A stretch of DNA of 28,385 nucleotides, taken from positions 1 to 28,385 of the forward strand of contig JBOFTV010000073.1 of NCBI GenBank assembly GCA_051652245.1, written 5' to 3'. Origin of the DNA: BHER01 sp051652245. GTDB lineage: Bacteria; Bacillota_I; Bacilli_A; Culicoidibacterales; Culicoidibacteraceae. This document shows positions 1 through 6,753 of the stretch, piece after piece. The notes under the pieces are model-generated. The model saw only the letters and a list, made by a program, of their open reading frames with translations. It was not told the DNA's origin and ran no database searches. A program made the position numbers and the translations under genes. Positions within the stretch are counted from its first letter, which is position 1; each line of letters opens with the position of its first letter.

Positions 1-2
1 AA

Positions 3-1022
3 TTAGAAGTCGTTGATCCCGATTTTGAATACTATACAAGCTCATCAAAGAAAATTATGCGGTTTTTAGCACAATTTAGTACGAGTATCGCCTCTGGATC
101 AATTGATGAAGCCTATTTAGATGTTAGCCACTATTTTGAAAATACAGAAATAACTAACCAAACGGTGGTAAAGTTAGCACAGTATATTCAAGGCAGATTA
201 CTCAAAGAATTAGGTTTCCCTTCTAATATTGGTATCAGTACCAATCGTTTTTTGGCTAAGATGGCCTCGGAATTACGTAAACCTTTTGCCATTGAGACAT
301 TATTTGTTTCTGAAATAGAAGCAAAATTGTGGCCTTTGGCTGTGGGCGATATGTATGGTATTGGTAAGAAGTCGGCGGCGTTACTTATTTACATCAATGT
401 AAAAACAATCGGTGATTTGGCACTGTTTGAAAATGACAGATTATTAGAAAACTTATTAGGAAAGCATATCTTGGAGCAACAAATGAGAGCACGTGGGATA
501 TTTAGTGAGAATCAATCTATTGTTAAACAACGTGAAGCAGTCATCTCTATATCTCAGAGTAGGACATTTAAAGAAGATGTGGCAGAATTAGTAGTTATTG
601 AGCGGAAGTTAGCTGAATTGTGGGCAAATATTGTTGAAGATGTCTCCTACAAAAAGCATAAGGTACGCTGTATTAAAGTCTTTTACAAAACAAGTGATTT
701 TCAGACAATGCAACGATCGCATACATTTAAGGACTACTCAAATAACTTTGCTTTGCTATTAGAAAAAGGCATGGAATTATTTCTATCGCTTTGGGACGGA
801 GAGGCAATCCGTTTAGTGGGTATTGGGGTATCAGATTTTATTGAACAAAAGCGCCATGCAGAGCAACTAAATCTGTTTGAAATGGATAAGAAAGCCTTTG
901 CTAAAACAATTCAAACAGAACGGAAAAAATCAGTATTAGAATTACTAGAAAAGTCACATGGATTGATGACAGGAAAAGATTTATTAGAAAAAAGGAGAAA
1001 AGAAAATGGCAGTAAAAATTGA
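3..1022 (+). CDS. dinB: Y-family DNA polymerase IV, 5' end missing
   Basis: This is a translesion polymerase that copies past damaged template bases. The frame is open from base 3 with no start codon before the window edge, so the gene begins upstream. The ATG at 57 is only an internal methionine: the codons before it already read as the Y-family palm (VDPDFEYYTSSSKKIM). The catalytic motif SIDEAYLD follows at about 99-122, with the acidic pair that binds metal. Further on come the little-finger region and a clamp-binding motif, QLNLF, at about 865-880, which docks the enzyme on the sliding clamp. The 3' end overlaps the next gene by 17 bases, suggesting translational coupling. UvrX/YqjW-type relatives are an alternative, but the clamp motif and tail look like DinB. 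The steric-gate region lies outside the window. Confidence 0.9.
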   Translation, partial: LEVVDPDFEYYTSSSKKIMRFLAQFSTSIASGSIDEAYLDVSHYFENTEITNQTVVKLAQYIQGRLLKELGFPSNIGISTNRFLAKMASELRKPFAIETLFVSEIEAKLWPLAVGDMYGIGKKSAALLIYINVKTIGDLALFENDRLLENLLGKHILEQQMRARGIFSENQSIVKQREAVISISQSRTFKEDVAELVVIERKLAELWANIVEDVSYKKHKVRCIKVFYKTSDFQTMQRSHTFKDYSNNFALLLEKGMELFLSLWDGEAIRLVGIGVSDFIEQKRHAEQLNLFEMDKKAFAKTIQTERKKSVLELLEKSHGLMTGKDLLEKRRKENGSKN

Positions 1023-1548
1023 AACCCAAATAGCATCCAAAGCAATTTTTGAAATGGAATGGATGAGAATTAGGCTAGATGATGTTCTTATTGAGGATGG
1101 ACAAGAAGCTAAAAGAATTGTAATTGAACACCCTGGCGCTGCATGTATTCTAGCAATTACCGAAGAGGAAAAAGTACTCTTAGTAAGCCAATACCGCTAT
1201 GCAGCGCAAGAAACATTGTTTGAAATACCTGCGGGAAAAATTGATACTTGGGGCGGCGATTTCTATGAAACAGCCAAACGTGAATTAGCTGAAGAGACAG
1301 CATTTACTGCGGAAAAGTTAACCTTACTTTACACATTTTATACAGCACCAGGTTTTTGCAACGAGTATATTCACTTATATCAAGCAGAGGGACTTGTTGA
1401 AAATAGTTCGCTAGGATTAGATGAAGATGAATTTGTTGAAGTTCACTATTTTACCAAGCATGAAATTCGTCAAATGTTAAAAACCGGAGAAATCCATGAT
1501 GCTAAAACAATTATCGCTTTGCAATTTTGGTTACATGAAAAGAAGTAG
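1006..1548 (+). CDS. nudF: Nudix hydrolase, probable ADP-ribose pyrophosphatase
   Basis: A 180-aa Nudix protein, predicted to split ADP-ribose into AMP and ribose 5-phosphate in the cytosol. The Nudix box is at residues 77-100 and keeps the core RELAEET (R92, E93, E96, E97 as metal ligands). Two positions depart from the usual G-x5-E-x7-REUxEExGU: one extra residue follows G77 and the first Glu is replaced by Gly84, and the last Gly is Ala99. The context before the box (QYRYAAQETLFEIPAGK) is typical of the ADP-ribose subgroup. The start is supported by AAAGGAGA about 8 bases upstream. It overlaps the polymerase gene by 17 bases and xerD follows after 10 bases, so the three are likely one transcript. 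Family assignment is firm; exact substrate is inferred. Confidence 0.88.
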   Translation: MAVKIETQIASKAIFEMEWMRIRLDDVLIEDGQEAKRIVIEHPGAACILAITEEEKVLLVSQYRYAAQETLFEIPAGKIDTWGGDFYETAKRELAEETAFTAEKLTLLYTFYTAPGFCNEYIHLYQAEGLVENSSLGLDEDEFVEVHYFTKHEIRQMLKTGEIHDAKTIIALQFWLHEKK

Positions 1549-1558
1549 GTGAAAATAG

Positions 1559-2461
1559 ATGAAGTTTGTTGAAGTAGAGGAGCTTTTTTTACAGTATATT
1601 ACGGTGATTAAGGGATTAGCTAAAAATACGGTGAGCAGCTACAGACAAGATTTAAAACAGTATTTTTCATATCTAGAAGAACATAAAATAATGGAGATTG
1701 AAGATATTTCTATGGCGGAAAATGAGGCGTTTTTAGTTTACTTTAGTTTAGCAGGGCATGGACCTAGAAGTGTTGCAAGATTTATTGCAACAATGCATAC
1801 GTTGTATCGGTTTTTAATGTCTGAAAAACTGGTTGATTACAATCCCTGGGAATCAGTTAAAACACCAAAATTACCAAAGAAATTACCAGAGTTTCTAACA
1901 ATTGAAGAAGTGATGAAACTATTAGCAGGAACAGCTGTGTTAAACGAGCAGGCCAATGCACAAAGAAATGCGATAATGATTGAACTTTTGTATGCAACTG
2001 GACTTCGTGTAAGTGAACTAGTCCAGCTAAAAACAACTGATATTGGTTATAGCGCCCACACAATAAATATCTTGGGAAAAGGAAACAAACAACGTATTAT
2101 TCCGGTATTAGAACAGACACTAAATGGTCTTTTTGCGTATTGCGAGACCGAAAGACAAAAATATGATATTGGCAGTAGTGAGGCATTATTTTTAAATTGT
2201 AATGGCACCGCCCTAAGCAGACAAGCCTTTTGGAAAATAATAAAAAAAAGGGCGCAATTAGTGGGAATCACTAAAGAAGTATCCCCCCATATACTACGCC
2301 ATACATTTGCAACTCATTTATTAGAAAATGGTGCTGATTTACGCATTGTGCAAGAATTACTGGGTCACTCTGATATTACAACAACGCAAATTTATACGCA
2401 TATAAACCAGCAAAAGCTATTTGCAACTTACAGAAGGGCTCATCCTCATAATGAAGTATAA
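1559..2461 (+). CDS. xerD: Tyrosine recombinase XerD
   Basis: A 300-aa site-specific recombinase that resolves chromosome dimers at dif together with XerC, activated by FtsK. An N-terminal SAM-like core-binding domain (about 1-90) is followed by the catalytic domain. All six catalytic residues are visible: R150 (ATGLRVSEL), K174 (GKGNKQR), H244 and R247 (HILRHTF), H270 (LLGHSDI) and nucleophile Y279 (QIYTH). Full length and the tail (YTHINQQKL) fit XerD better than XerC, though the two are hard to separate by eye. The nudF-xerD-deoB neighbourhood is also seen in Bacillus. An ftsK/spoIIIE gene, whose gamma domain normally touches XerD, lies 17 kb downstream. Transcription ends at the hairpin starting at the stop codon. 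Confidence 0.92.
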   Translation: MKFVEVEELFLQYITVIKGLAKNTVSSYRQDLKQYFSYLEEHKIMEIEDISMAENEAFLVYFSLAGHGPRSVARFIATMHTLYRFLMSEKLVDYNPWESVKTPKLPKKLPEFLTIEEVMKLLAGTAVLNEQANAQRNAIMIELLYATGLRVSELVQLKTTDIGYSAHTINILGKGNKQRIIPVLEQTLNGLFAYCETERQKYDIGSSEALFLNCNGTALSRQAFWKIIKKRAQLVGITKEVSPHILRHTFATHLLENGADLRIVQELLGHSDITTTQIYTHINQQKLFATYRRAHPHNEV

Positions 2462-2502
2462 AAAAAGCAAACTATTTTTAACATTGAATAGTTTGCTTTT
2501 TT
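2461..2502. terminator. Bidirectional intrinsic terminator
   Basis: A 16-bp perfect stem pairs 2461-2476 with 2487-2502 around a 10-base loop. It has A-runs on the 5' side and T-runs on the 3' side, so it can stop transcription both ways. It ends the dinB-nudF-xerD transcript, and the stop codon of the minus-strand small ORF abuts it. Confidence 0.88.
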
Positions 2503-2634
2503 TTATTTTTTCTTCCTTTTTTTTGCTATTGCTTCATAAAATTTGGGTTTATTGTCTTTTCTTTTATGATTTTTATCATCTTCAGTAATTTTACGATTTA
2601 TTGATAAATAAAAAAGGGATGCTTTCTTTGCCAT
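2503..2634 (-). CDS. Small basic protein, 43 aa, unknown
   Basis: A short reading frame in the gap between xerD and mgtE that I do not recognise. It starts MAKKASLFYLSINRK and ends in a run of Lys and Arg (AKKRKKK); about a third of residues are basic, and there is no signal peptide or membrane segment. Support for a real gene: an ATG preceded by AAGAAAGGTG at a fair distance, a TATAAT -10 box at 2658-2663 on the minus strand, and a stop codon directly before the bidirectional terminator. Against: very short, low-complexity tail, no recognised family. Basic peptides of this kind often bind nucleic acid or ribosomes, but that is only a guess. Confidence 0.5.
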   Translation of the reverse strand: MAKKASLFYLSINRKITEDDKNHKRKDNKPKFYEAIAKKRKKK

Positions 2635-2657
2635 GGTTTCTCACACCTTTCTTATAA

Positions 2658-2663
2658 ATTATA
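2658..2663 (-). promoter_or_regulatory. Possible -10 box for the minus-strand small ORF
   Basis: On the minus strand this reads TATAAT, 24 bases before the ATG at 2634. No good -35 box is seen at 16-18 bases. Confidence 0.35.
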
Positions 2664-2707
2664 GCTGATTTGTGGGTAAATGTATAGTTTTTTTTCAAGG
2701 ATGTTGG

Positions 2708-2736
2708 TTGTCCTATTAAAATTTCTATGTTATACT
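2708..2736 (+). promoter_or_regulatory. Promoter for mgtE
   Basis: TTGTCC (2708-2713), a 17-base spacer and TATACT (2731-2736) form a housekeeping sigma promoter. The -10 is preceded by TGT, an extended -10. The leader to the mgtE start is only about 25 bases, so no room remains for an M-box magnesium riboswitch. Confidence 0.7.
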
Positions 2737-2769
2737 TAGTAAGTATGTAAGAAATGGAGGTTGAAATCG

Positions 2770-4203
2770 ATGGAGAACAAACTTAATGACGGACAAGAAA
2801 ATATGACAAATGAATTTGACTTAACAATCCCTCAACTTGTTCAACGGGTGGAGGCTTTCTTACTAGAAGAAAATGCGGAAGGCATTGTTTTGCTATTTGA
2901 AGATTTACTCCCATTTGATATGAATAGTCTTTTTCACACGTTATCGGATGAAAATCAGCAGAAGATGTTATCAATTCTGACGAGTAAAGAACTGTCAGAA
3001 ATCTTTTCTTATGATGAGAGTGCAGATGCTGCGCAGTATTTTGAAAAGTTGCAAACGAGTACGGTTGCAACTATTTTAGATAATATGAGCAGTGATGATT
3101 CTGTGGAAATCCTACGTGAATTTGATCGTGGTGATGTCAGTAATTATTTAAGTAATATGTCCGAGGATCGGGCGCAAGAAATTCGGGAGCTACTATTTTA
3201 TGACGATGAGTCGGCCGGATCAATTATGGCCTTTGGTATGATTACGGTATTAGATACAGACTCTGTTAAAGATGCGATGAAAAAAGTGGTGGACAATGCA
3301 CCAGATGCCGAGACAATTGGTGTTATTTATGTGTTAGATGATGGCCAACAGTTAGTTGGGGTATTATCGCTAAGAGAGTTGATTATCGCGCGTAGAACAG
3401 AAATTATTAAAGATGTCATGAGTGAGCGTGTGATTAAAATTCATATCGGAGAAGATAGGGAAGTTGCTTCTCAATTAATGATGGATTACGATTTATCGGC
3501 ATTACCAGTAGTAAATGATAGCGATCATTTGGAAGGTATCATCACAATTGATGATGTTGTGGATATTGTCCGTGAAGAGGCTGAAGAAGATTACTTTAAG
3601 CTTGCCGGAATTTCGGAGGCCGAAGATGGGAAGGCAGATGATGATTATAAAATCATCCCCTCTTTAAGAAAACGGCTCCCATGGTTGATTAGTATGATTT
3701 TTCTCTCAATTGCTGTCTCAACCATAATTAGTGTTTTTAGTGATAACTTCGATCCTAAAATCATGGTATTGCTCACACCTTTTATTACAATGGTTAATAA
3801 TATGACTGGTGTCCCAGGTATTCAAGTATCAGCGATTGCAATGATGAGGGTTGTTTCAGGAGAGCTAGATGGAAATCCGGCGCTAAGGAAGAAATTTGTG
3901 ATTAAACAAGTGACATCCGCAGTATTAGTTGGTGGAATTATTGGTGGGATTGTCGGTATTTGTTCGATTTTATTAATGCTTATTTTTGGTGAAGTAAACA
4001 TGATAATATTTTTGATTGTCTCACTTTCAGTAGGAATTTCTTCAATTATTAGTTCATGTGTGGGAATTTTTTCAGTTATTTTATTGCATGACAAAGGTAA
4101 AGATCCAGCAGTTGCATCGGGACCATTTATGTCAACAATTGGAGATATGATTGGTGTGACAACTTATTTTGTCATCGCATTAATTATCTATGCTATAATA
4201 TAG
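2770..4203 (+). CDS. mgtE: Magnesium channel/transporter MgtE
   Basis: A 477-aa membrane Mg2+ channel. Order: N-terminal superhelical MgtE_N domain (about 20-130), two CBS domains (about 150-270) that sense cytosolic Mg2+, then five membrane segments from about residue 303. The last segment keeps the D-x-A-x-x-S-G-P...T-x-x-D-x-x-G pattern with the pore aspartate D459. The usual G-N-x-G-x-Q signature in the second membrane segment reads MTGVPGIQ (345-352), a departure from common MgtE. I choose ATG 2770: GGAGG at 2756-2760 lies 9 bases before it, while the in-frame TTG at 2761 touches the GGAGG. deoB follows after 30 bases. No Mg2+-responsive leader is seen. Confidence 0.9.
   Translation: MENKLNDGQENMTNEFDLTIPQLVQRVEAFLLEENAEGIVLLFEDLLPFDMNSLFHTLSDENQQKMLSILTSKELSEIFSYDESADAAQYFEKLQTSTVATILDNMSSDDSVEILREFDRGDVSNYLSNMSEDRAQEIRELLFYDDESAGSIMAFGMITVLDTDSVKDAMKKVVDNAPDAETIGVIYVLDDGQQLVGVLSLRELIIARRTEIIKDVMSERVIKIHIGEDREVASQLMMDYDLSALPVVNDSDHLEGIITIDDVVDIVREEAEEDYFKLAGISEAEDGKADDDYKIIPSLRKRLPWLISMIFLSIAVSTIISVFSDNFDPKIMVLLTPFITMVNNMTGVPGIQVSAIAMMRVVSGELDGNPALRKKFVIKQVTSAVLVGGIIGGIVGICSILLMLIFGEVNMIIFLIVSLSVGISSIISSCVGIFSVILLHDKGKDPAVASGPFMSTIGDMIGVTTYFVIALIIYAII
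4169..4199 (+). promoter_or_regulatory. Possible internal promoter for deoB
   Basis: TTGTCA (4169-4174), a long 19-base spacer and TATAAT (4194-4199) preceded by TGC. It sits inside the last codons of mgtE, so deoB may be transcribed both from here and by read-through. Confidence 0.45.
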
Positions 4204-4233
4204 GTATGAAAATTTGAAAGTGAGGTAATAAGA

Positions 4234-5409
4234 ATGAAAAATAGAAGAGTATTTTTGATTATTTTAGACTCAGTTGGCATTGGGGGAGCTAAAGATGCAG
4301 CAGACTTTGGTGATGCTGGGACAAATACATTAGGAAATATCAGTTCTGAGTATGGTCTGAAAATACCCAATTTAGCTAAAATGGGACTTGGTAATATTGC
4401 GTCCTTAGAAACAGTAAAACCCGCAGAAAAGCCAACAGCCTATTATACCCACATGGAACCAAAATCAGTAGGCAAAGATTCAGTTGCAGGGCATTGGGAA
4501 TTTATGGGATGTATTTTAAAAGAACCATTTAATAATTTTACAGAAAAAGGATTCCCTGCGGCACTAATTGCTGAATTTGAAGCTAGAACCGGAAGAAGCG
4601 TGCTTGCTAATAAAGAGGCAAACGGACTACAAGTTATTAGTGAGTTTGCACAACAGCAAGCAGAAAATGGCGGCTTTATTGTATATACGTCAGTTGATTC
4701 AACATTTCAAGTTGCTGCACATGAGGAGATAATTCCGTTAGAAGAATTATATAAGGCCTGTAAAATTGCCCGTGAACTGACACTCTCAAAGCCAGAGTGG
4801 CTCGTGTCTCGCGTGATTGCGCGCCCTTATATTGGTCAAAAAGATAATTACACAAGAACGGGTAATCGCCATGATTATGCACTAAATCCAAGTGAGCCAA
4901 TTGCGTTAGAAATGCTAAAAGCAATTGGAAAAGATGTCATTGCTCTAGGCAAAATAAATGATTTATACAATGGTGTAGGCATTACTGAAGTTATTTCAAC
5001 AGCAGATAATGCTGATGGAATTGAAAAATTAATTGAGGTTAGCAAGAAGTCGTTTGATGGATTAGCCTATTTAAATTTAGTTGAGTTTGATAGTCTCTAT
5101 GGTCATCCGCGAAATCCGGAAGGTTATCGTGATGCCCTTGAATATTTTGATGCACAGCTCCCACGAATATTAGAACAGCTAACAAAGGATGATATCCTCA
5201 TTATTACAGCAGATCATGGAAATGATCCCACATATAAAGGAAATGATCATACAAGAGAAAATGTACCACTGCTAGTTTATAGTCCTAATTTTACAAGTCA
5301 AGGGGCTCTTCCAATTCGAGAAACCTTTGCTGACTTAGGAACAACAATCACTGATTTATTCGATTTATCGTTTCCAATAGGTCAAAGCTTTAAAAAAGAG
5401 TTAAAATAA
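4234..5409 (+). CDS. deoB: Phosphopentomutase
   Basis: A 391-aa alkaline-phosphatase-fold enzyme that interconverts ribose (or deoxyribose) 1-phosphate and 5-phosphate in nucleoside salvage. The two-Mn2+ site is complete: D12, D286, H291, D327, H328 and H339, in LDSVGIG, EFDSLYGH, ITADHGND and NDHTREN. The residue phosphorylated during catalysis, Thr in the family motif KDTxxGHWE, is Ser83 here (KDSVAGHWE), which could still carry phosphate. Start supported by GTGAGG about 8 bases upstream. The nearby nudF and xerD recall the Bacillus nudF-xerD-deoB order, but no purine nucleoside phosphorylase follows. It would feed ribose released from nucleosides taken up by the importer at 22-27 kb. Confidence 0.95.
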   Translation: MKNRRVFLIILDSVGIGGAKDAADFGDAGTNTLGNISSEYGLKIPNLAKMGLGNIASLETVKPAEKPTAYYTHMEPKSVGKDSVAGHWEFMGCILKEPFNNFTEKGFPAALIAEFEARTGRSVLANKEANGLQVISEFAQQQAENGGFIVYTSVDSTFQVAAHEEIIPLEELYKACKIARELTLSKPEWLVSRVIARPYIGQKDNYTRTGNRHDYALNPSEPIALEMLKAIGKDVIALGKINDLYNGVGITEVISTADNADGIEKLIEVSKKSFDGLAYLNLVEFDSLYGHPRNPEGYRDALEYFDAQLPRILEQLTKDDILIITADHGNDPTYKGNDHTRENVPLLVYSPNFTSQGALPIRETFADLGTTITDLFDLSFPIGQSFKKELK

Positions 5410-5411
5410 AC

Positions 5412-5440
5412 TTGCCGATTAAAAATATATATGGTATCAT
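5412..5440 (+). promoter_or_regulatory. Promoter of the metNI leader
   Basis: TTGCCG (5412-5417), a 17-base spacer and TATCAT (5435-5440) with TGG directly upstream (extended -10). Transcription would start near 5447 and give a leader of about 270 nt before metN. Confidence 0.7.
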
Positions 5441-5496
5441 AGATATTAATTAAAAAAGAATTTGAGATACGGTCAAATAGAGGAAGAGGAATGACG

Positions 5497-5556
5497 ATGA
5501 AGCAATCAAGTAAGAGTTTGATGTGGATGCCTAAAGAGGAGTGCTTGTGTAAATGA
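5497..5556 (+). CDS. Putative leader peptide of the metNI attenuator
   Basis: A 19-codon ORF, MKQSSKSLMWMPKEECLCK, between the metNI promoter and its terminator. GAGG at 5486-5489 (within GAGGAAGAGG) lies 7 bases before this ATG; the in-frame ATG at 5491 is too close and would add only two residues. The peptide has Met at 9 and 11 and Cys at 16 and 18. The Cys codons (5542-5544, 5548-5550) lie in arm 1 of the downstream hairpin and the TGA stop (5554-5556) is in the loop region between arms 1 and 2. That is where control codons and stop sit in classical attenuator peptides. A ribosome stalled on Cys or Met codons would cover arm 1. Its real translation is inferred, not proven. Confidence 0.6.
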   Translation: MKQSSKSLMWMPKEECLCK

Positions 5557-5694
5557 CTATAGAATTATAGTCGCAAGGGCTCTTATTTCCGTTGAAATCT
5601 GAAGCCTCTGACAATAAGCCGTAAAATTATTATGAAGTAGTAGTTTATCGTTAGTTAAAGAAGAGTGCTTGGATTTTAAGTCTCTTCTTTTTTT
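5534..5694 (+). promoter_or_regulatory. Transcription attenuator before metNI
   Basis: Four pairing arms are visible. Arm 1 (5534-5548) pairs with arm 2 (5573-5584): AAGAG:CTCTT and CTTGT:GCAAG, capped by GACTATA:TATAGTC (5555-5561 with 5566-5572). Arm 2 can pair instead with arm 3 (5661-5671): CTCTT with AAGAG and CAAG with CTTG, an antiterminator. Arm 3 pairs with arm 4 (5678-5689) in the terminator. Arms 1 and 3 are a near copy: TAAAGAGGAGTGCTTG at 5532-5547 and TAAAGAAGAGTGCTTG at 5656-5671. Inferred logic: amino acid plenty lets the ribosome leave, 1:2 and 3:4 form, and transcription stops; a stalled ribosome on arm 1 frees arm 2 for 2:3 and metNI is expressed. No S-box GGCAACC or T-box sequence is present. 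A ligand-binding aptamer is the main alternative. Confidence 0.65.
5658..5694 (+). terminator. Regulated intrinsic terminator upstream of metN
   Basis: AAGAAGAG (5658-5665) pairs with CTCTTCTT (5682-5689). Inside it GCTT (5667-5670) pairs with AAGT (5678-5681), with one bulged T. A 7-T run follows. It lies 25 bases before the metN start codon, so transcription must pass it to reach metNI. Confidence 0.85.
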
Positions 5695-5719
5695 ATTATC
5701 AAATACAAGGAGGAATAGT

Positions 5720-6751
5720 ATGATTGAAATACAAAATGTCTATAAACAATTTTCAGGAAATCAAATTTTAAAAGGGATTGATTTAATTATCCCCGATAAG
5801 AGTATTTTTGGTATCATTGGTTTAAGTGGTGCCGGAAAGACAACCTTATTACGTTGTTTACACGCTCTTGAGCAAGTGGATGAAGGTCAAATCATCATTG
5901 ATGGTTTGGATATTCAAAAACTAACAGGCAAAAAAAAGCTTGGTTATCAGTCAACAGCAGGTATGATTTTCCAGCATTTCAATTTATTAGAAAGTAAAAG
6001 TGTTTATGATAATGTAGCTCTGCCACTAAAATTACAAGGACTCAAAAAGGAACAATATCATCAGCTTGTGATTGAAACGCTAGAATTTGTAGGGTTAGAA
6101 GAGCATGTTCAGAAGTATCCTAACGAGCTCTCTGGTGGGCAAAAACAACGTGTAGGCATTGCTAGAGCGTTAGTGCATAAGCCCAAATTACTGCTGTGTG
6201 ATGAAGCAACAAGTGCATTAGATCCACAAACATCACAAACAATTTTAGCTTTGTTGAAGAAAGTAAACGAAGTGTACGGCATCACAATTGTTTTGATTAC
6301 GCATCAAATGGAAGTTATCAGAAATATCTGTAGTAATGTCGCCTTAATGGAAAATGGTCAAATAGTTGAAACGGGTGAGGTGTTTGATATTTTTACAAAT
6401 CCACAAACACCACTCGCTAAAACATTCATCAACCCGGTGTTACAACAAGATTTACCAGAAGTAATGAGATTACAATTATTAGCGCAAAAGCGGAGTTGCT
6501 ATAAATTAACGTTTATCAAAGGGCATGCCGATGAGCCTGTGCTTTCACAAATCACACAAAAAAATGATGTTCAGTTCAATATTCTTTTTGGTGGTTTAAG
6601 TGAAGTTCAATCAAGATTCTTTGGACAGTTAACTGTTGAATTTTTGGGTGATGATGCGCGAATCGAACAAAGTATAAGAGAATTAAATGCATTAGATGTC
6701 ACGGTCCAAAAAGTCGATTTAACGAATGTGTATGAAGGGGAGGAAAATTAA
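5720..6751 (+). CDS. metN: Methionine ABC importer, ATPase MetN
   Basis: A 343-aa ATPase that powers methionine uptake with permease MetI. It has Walker A GLSGAGKT (34-41), the Q-loop around FQHFNLL, signature LSGGQ (137-141), Walker B LLLCDE (D161, E162) and the H-loop H195. The C-terminal part (about 265-343) fits the NIL/ACT-like domain that binds methionine and inhibits transport when the cell is full. I choose ATG 5720: AAGGAGG is 6 bases upstream, while an in-frame TTG at 5669 lies inside the terminator hairpin. metI follows after 2 bases. No metQ lipoprotein gene is next to them, so the binding protein must be elsewhere. Expression is probably set by the attenuator just upstream. Substrate could include other sulfur amino acids. 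Confidence 0.93.
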   Translation: MIEIQNVYKQFSGNQILKGIDLIIPDKSIFGIIGLSGAGKTTLLRCLHALEQVDEGQIIIDGLDIQKLTGKKKLGYQSTAGMIFQHFNLLESKSVYDNVALPLKLQGLKKEQYHQLVIETLEFVGLEEHVQKYPNELSGGQKQRVGIARALVHKPKLLLCDEATSALDPQTSQTILALLKKVNEVYGITIVLITHQMEVIRNICSNVALMENGQIVETGEVFDIFTNPQTPLAKTFINPVLQQDLPEVMRLQLLAQKRSCYKLTFIKGHADEPVLSQITQKNDVQFNILFGGLSEVQSRFFGQLTVEFLGDDARIEQSIRELNALDVTVQKVDLTNVYEGEEN

Positions 6752-6753
6752 TT

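Noticed and set aside
2461..2769. Magnesium riboswitch (M-box) before mgtE
   Set aside because: The promoter at 2708-2736 leaves only about 25 bases of leader, and no M-box sequence is present.
5447..5694. S-box (SAM-I) or other known riboswitch in the metNI leader
   Set aside because: The stretch AGAGGAAGAGGAATGACGAT is loosely like the start of an S-box, and ACGG/CCGT and AGAT/ATCT could close a domain, but the GGCAACC core and GGTGC segment are missing. It overlaps the Shine-Dalgarno and start of the leader ORF, which explains it better. No T-box or lysine-riboswitch core is present.
5669..5719. Upstream TTG start for metN adding 17 residues
   Set aside because: It lies inside the terminator hairpin, has no ribosome site, and the added residues are not part of MetN.
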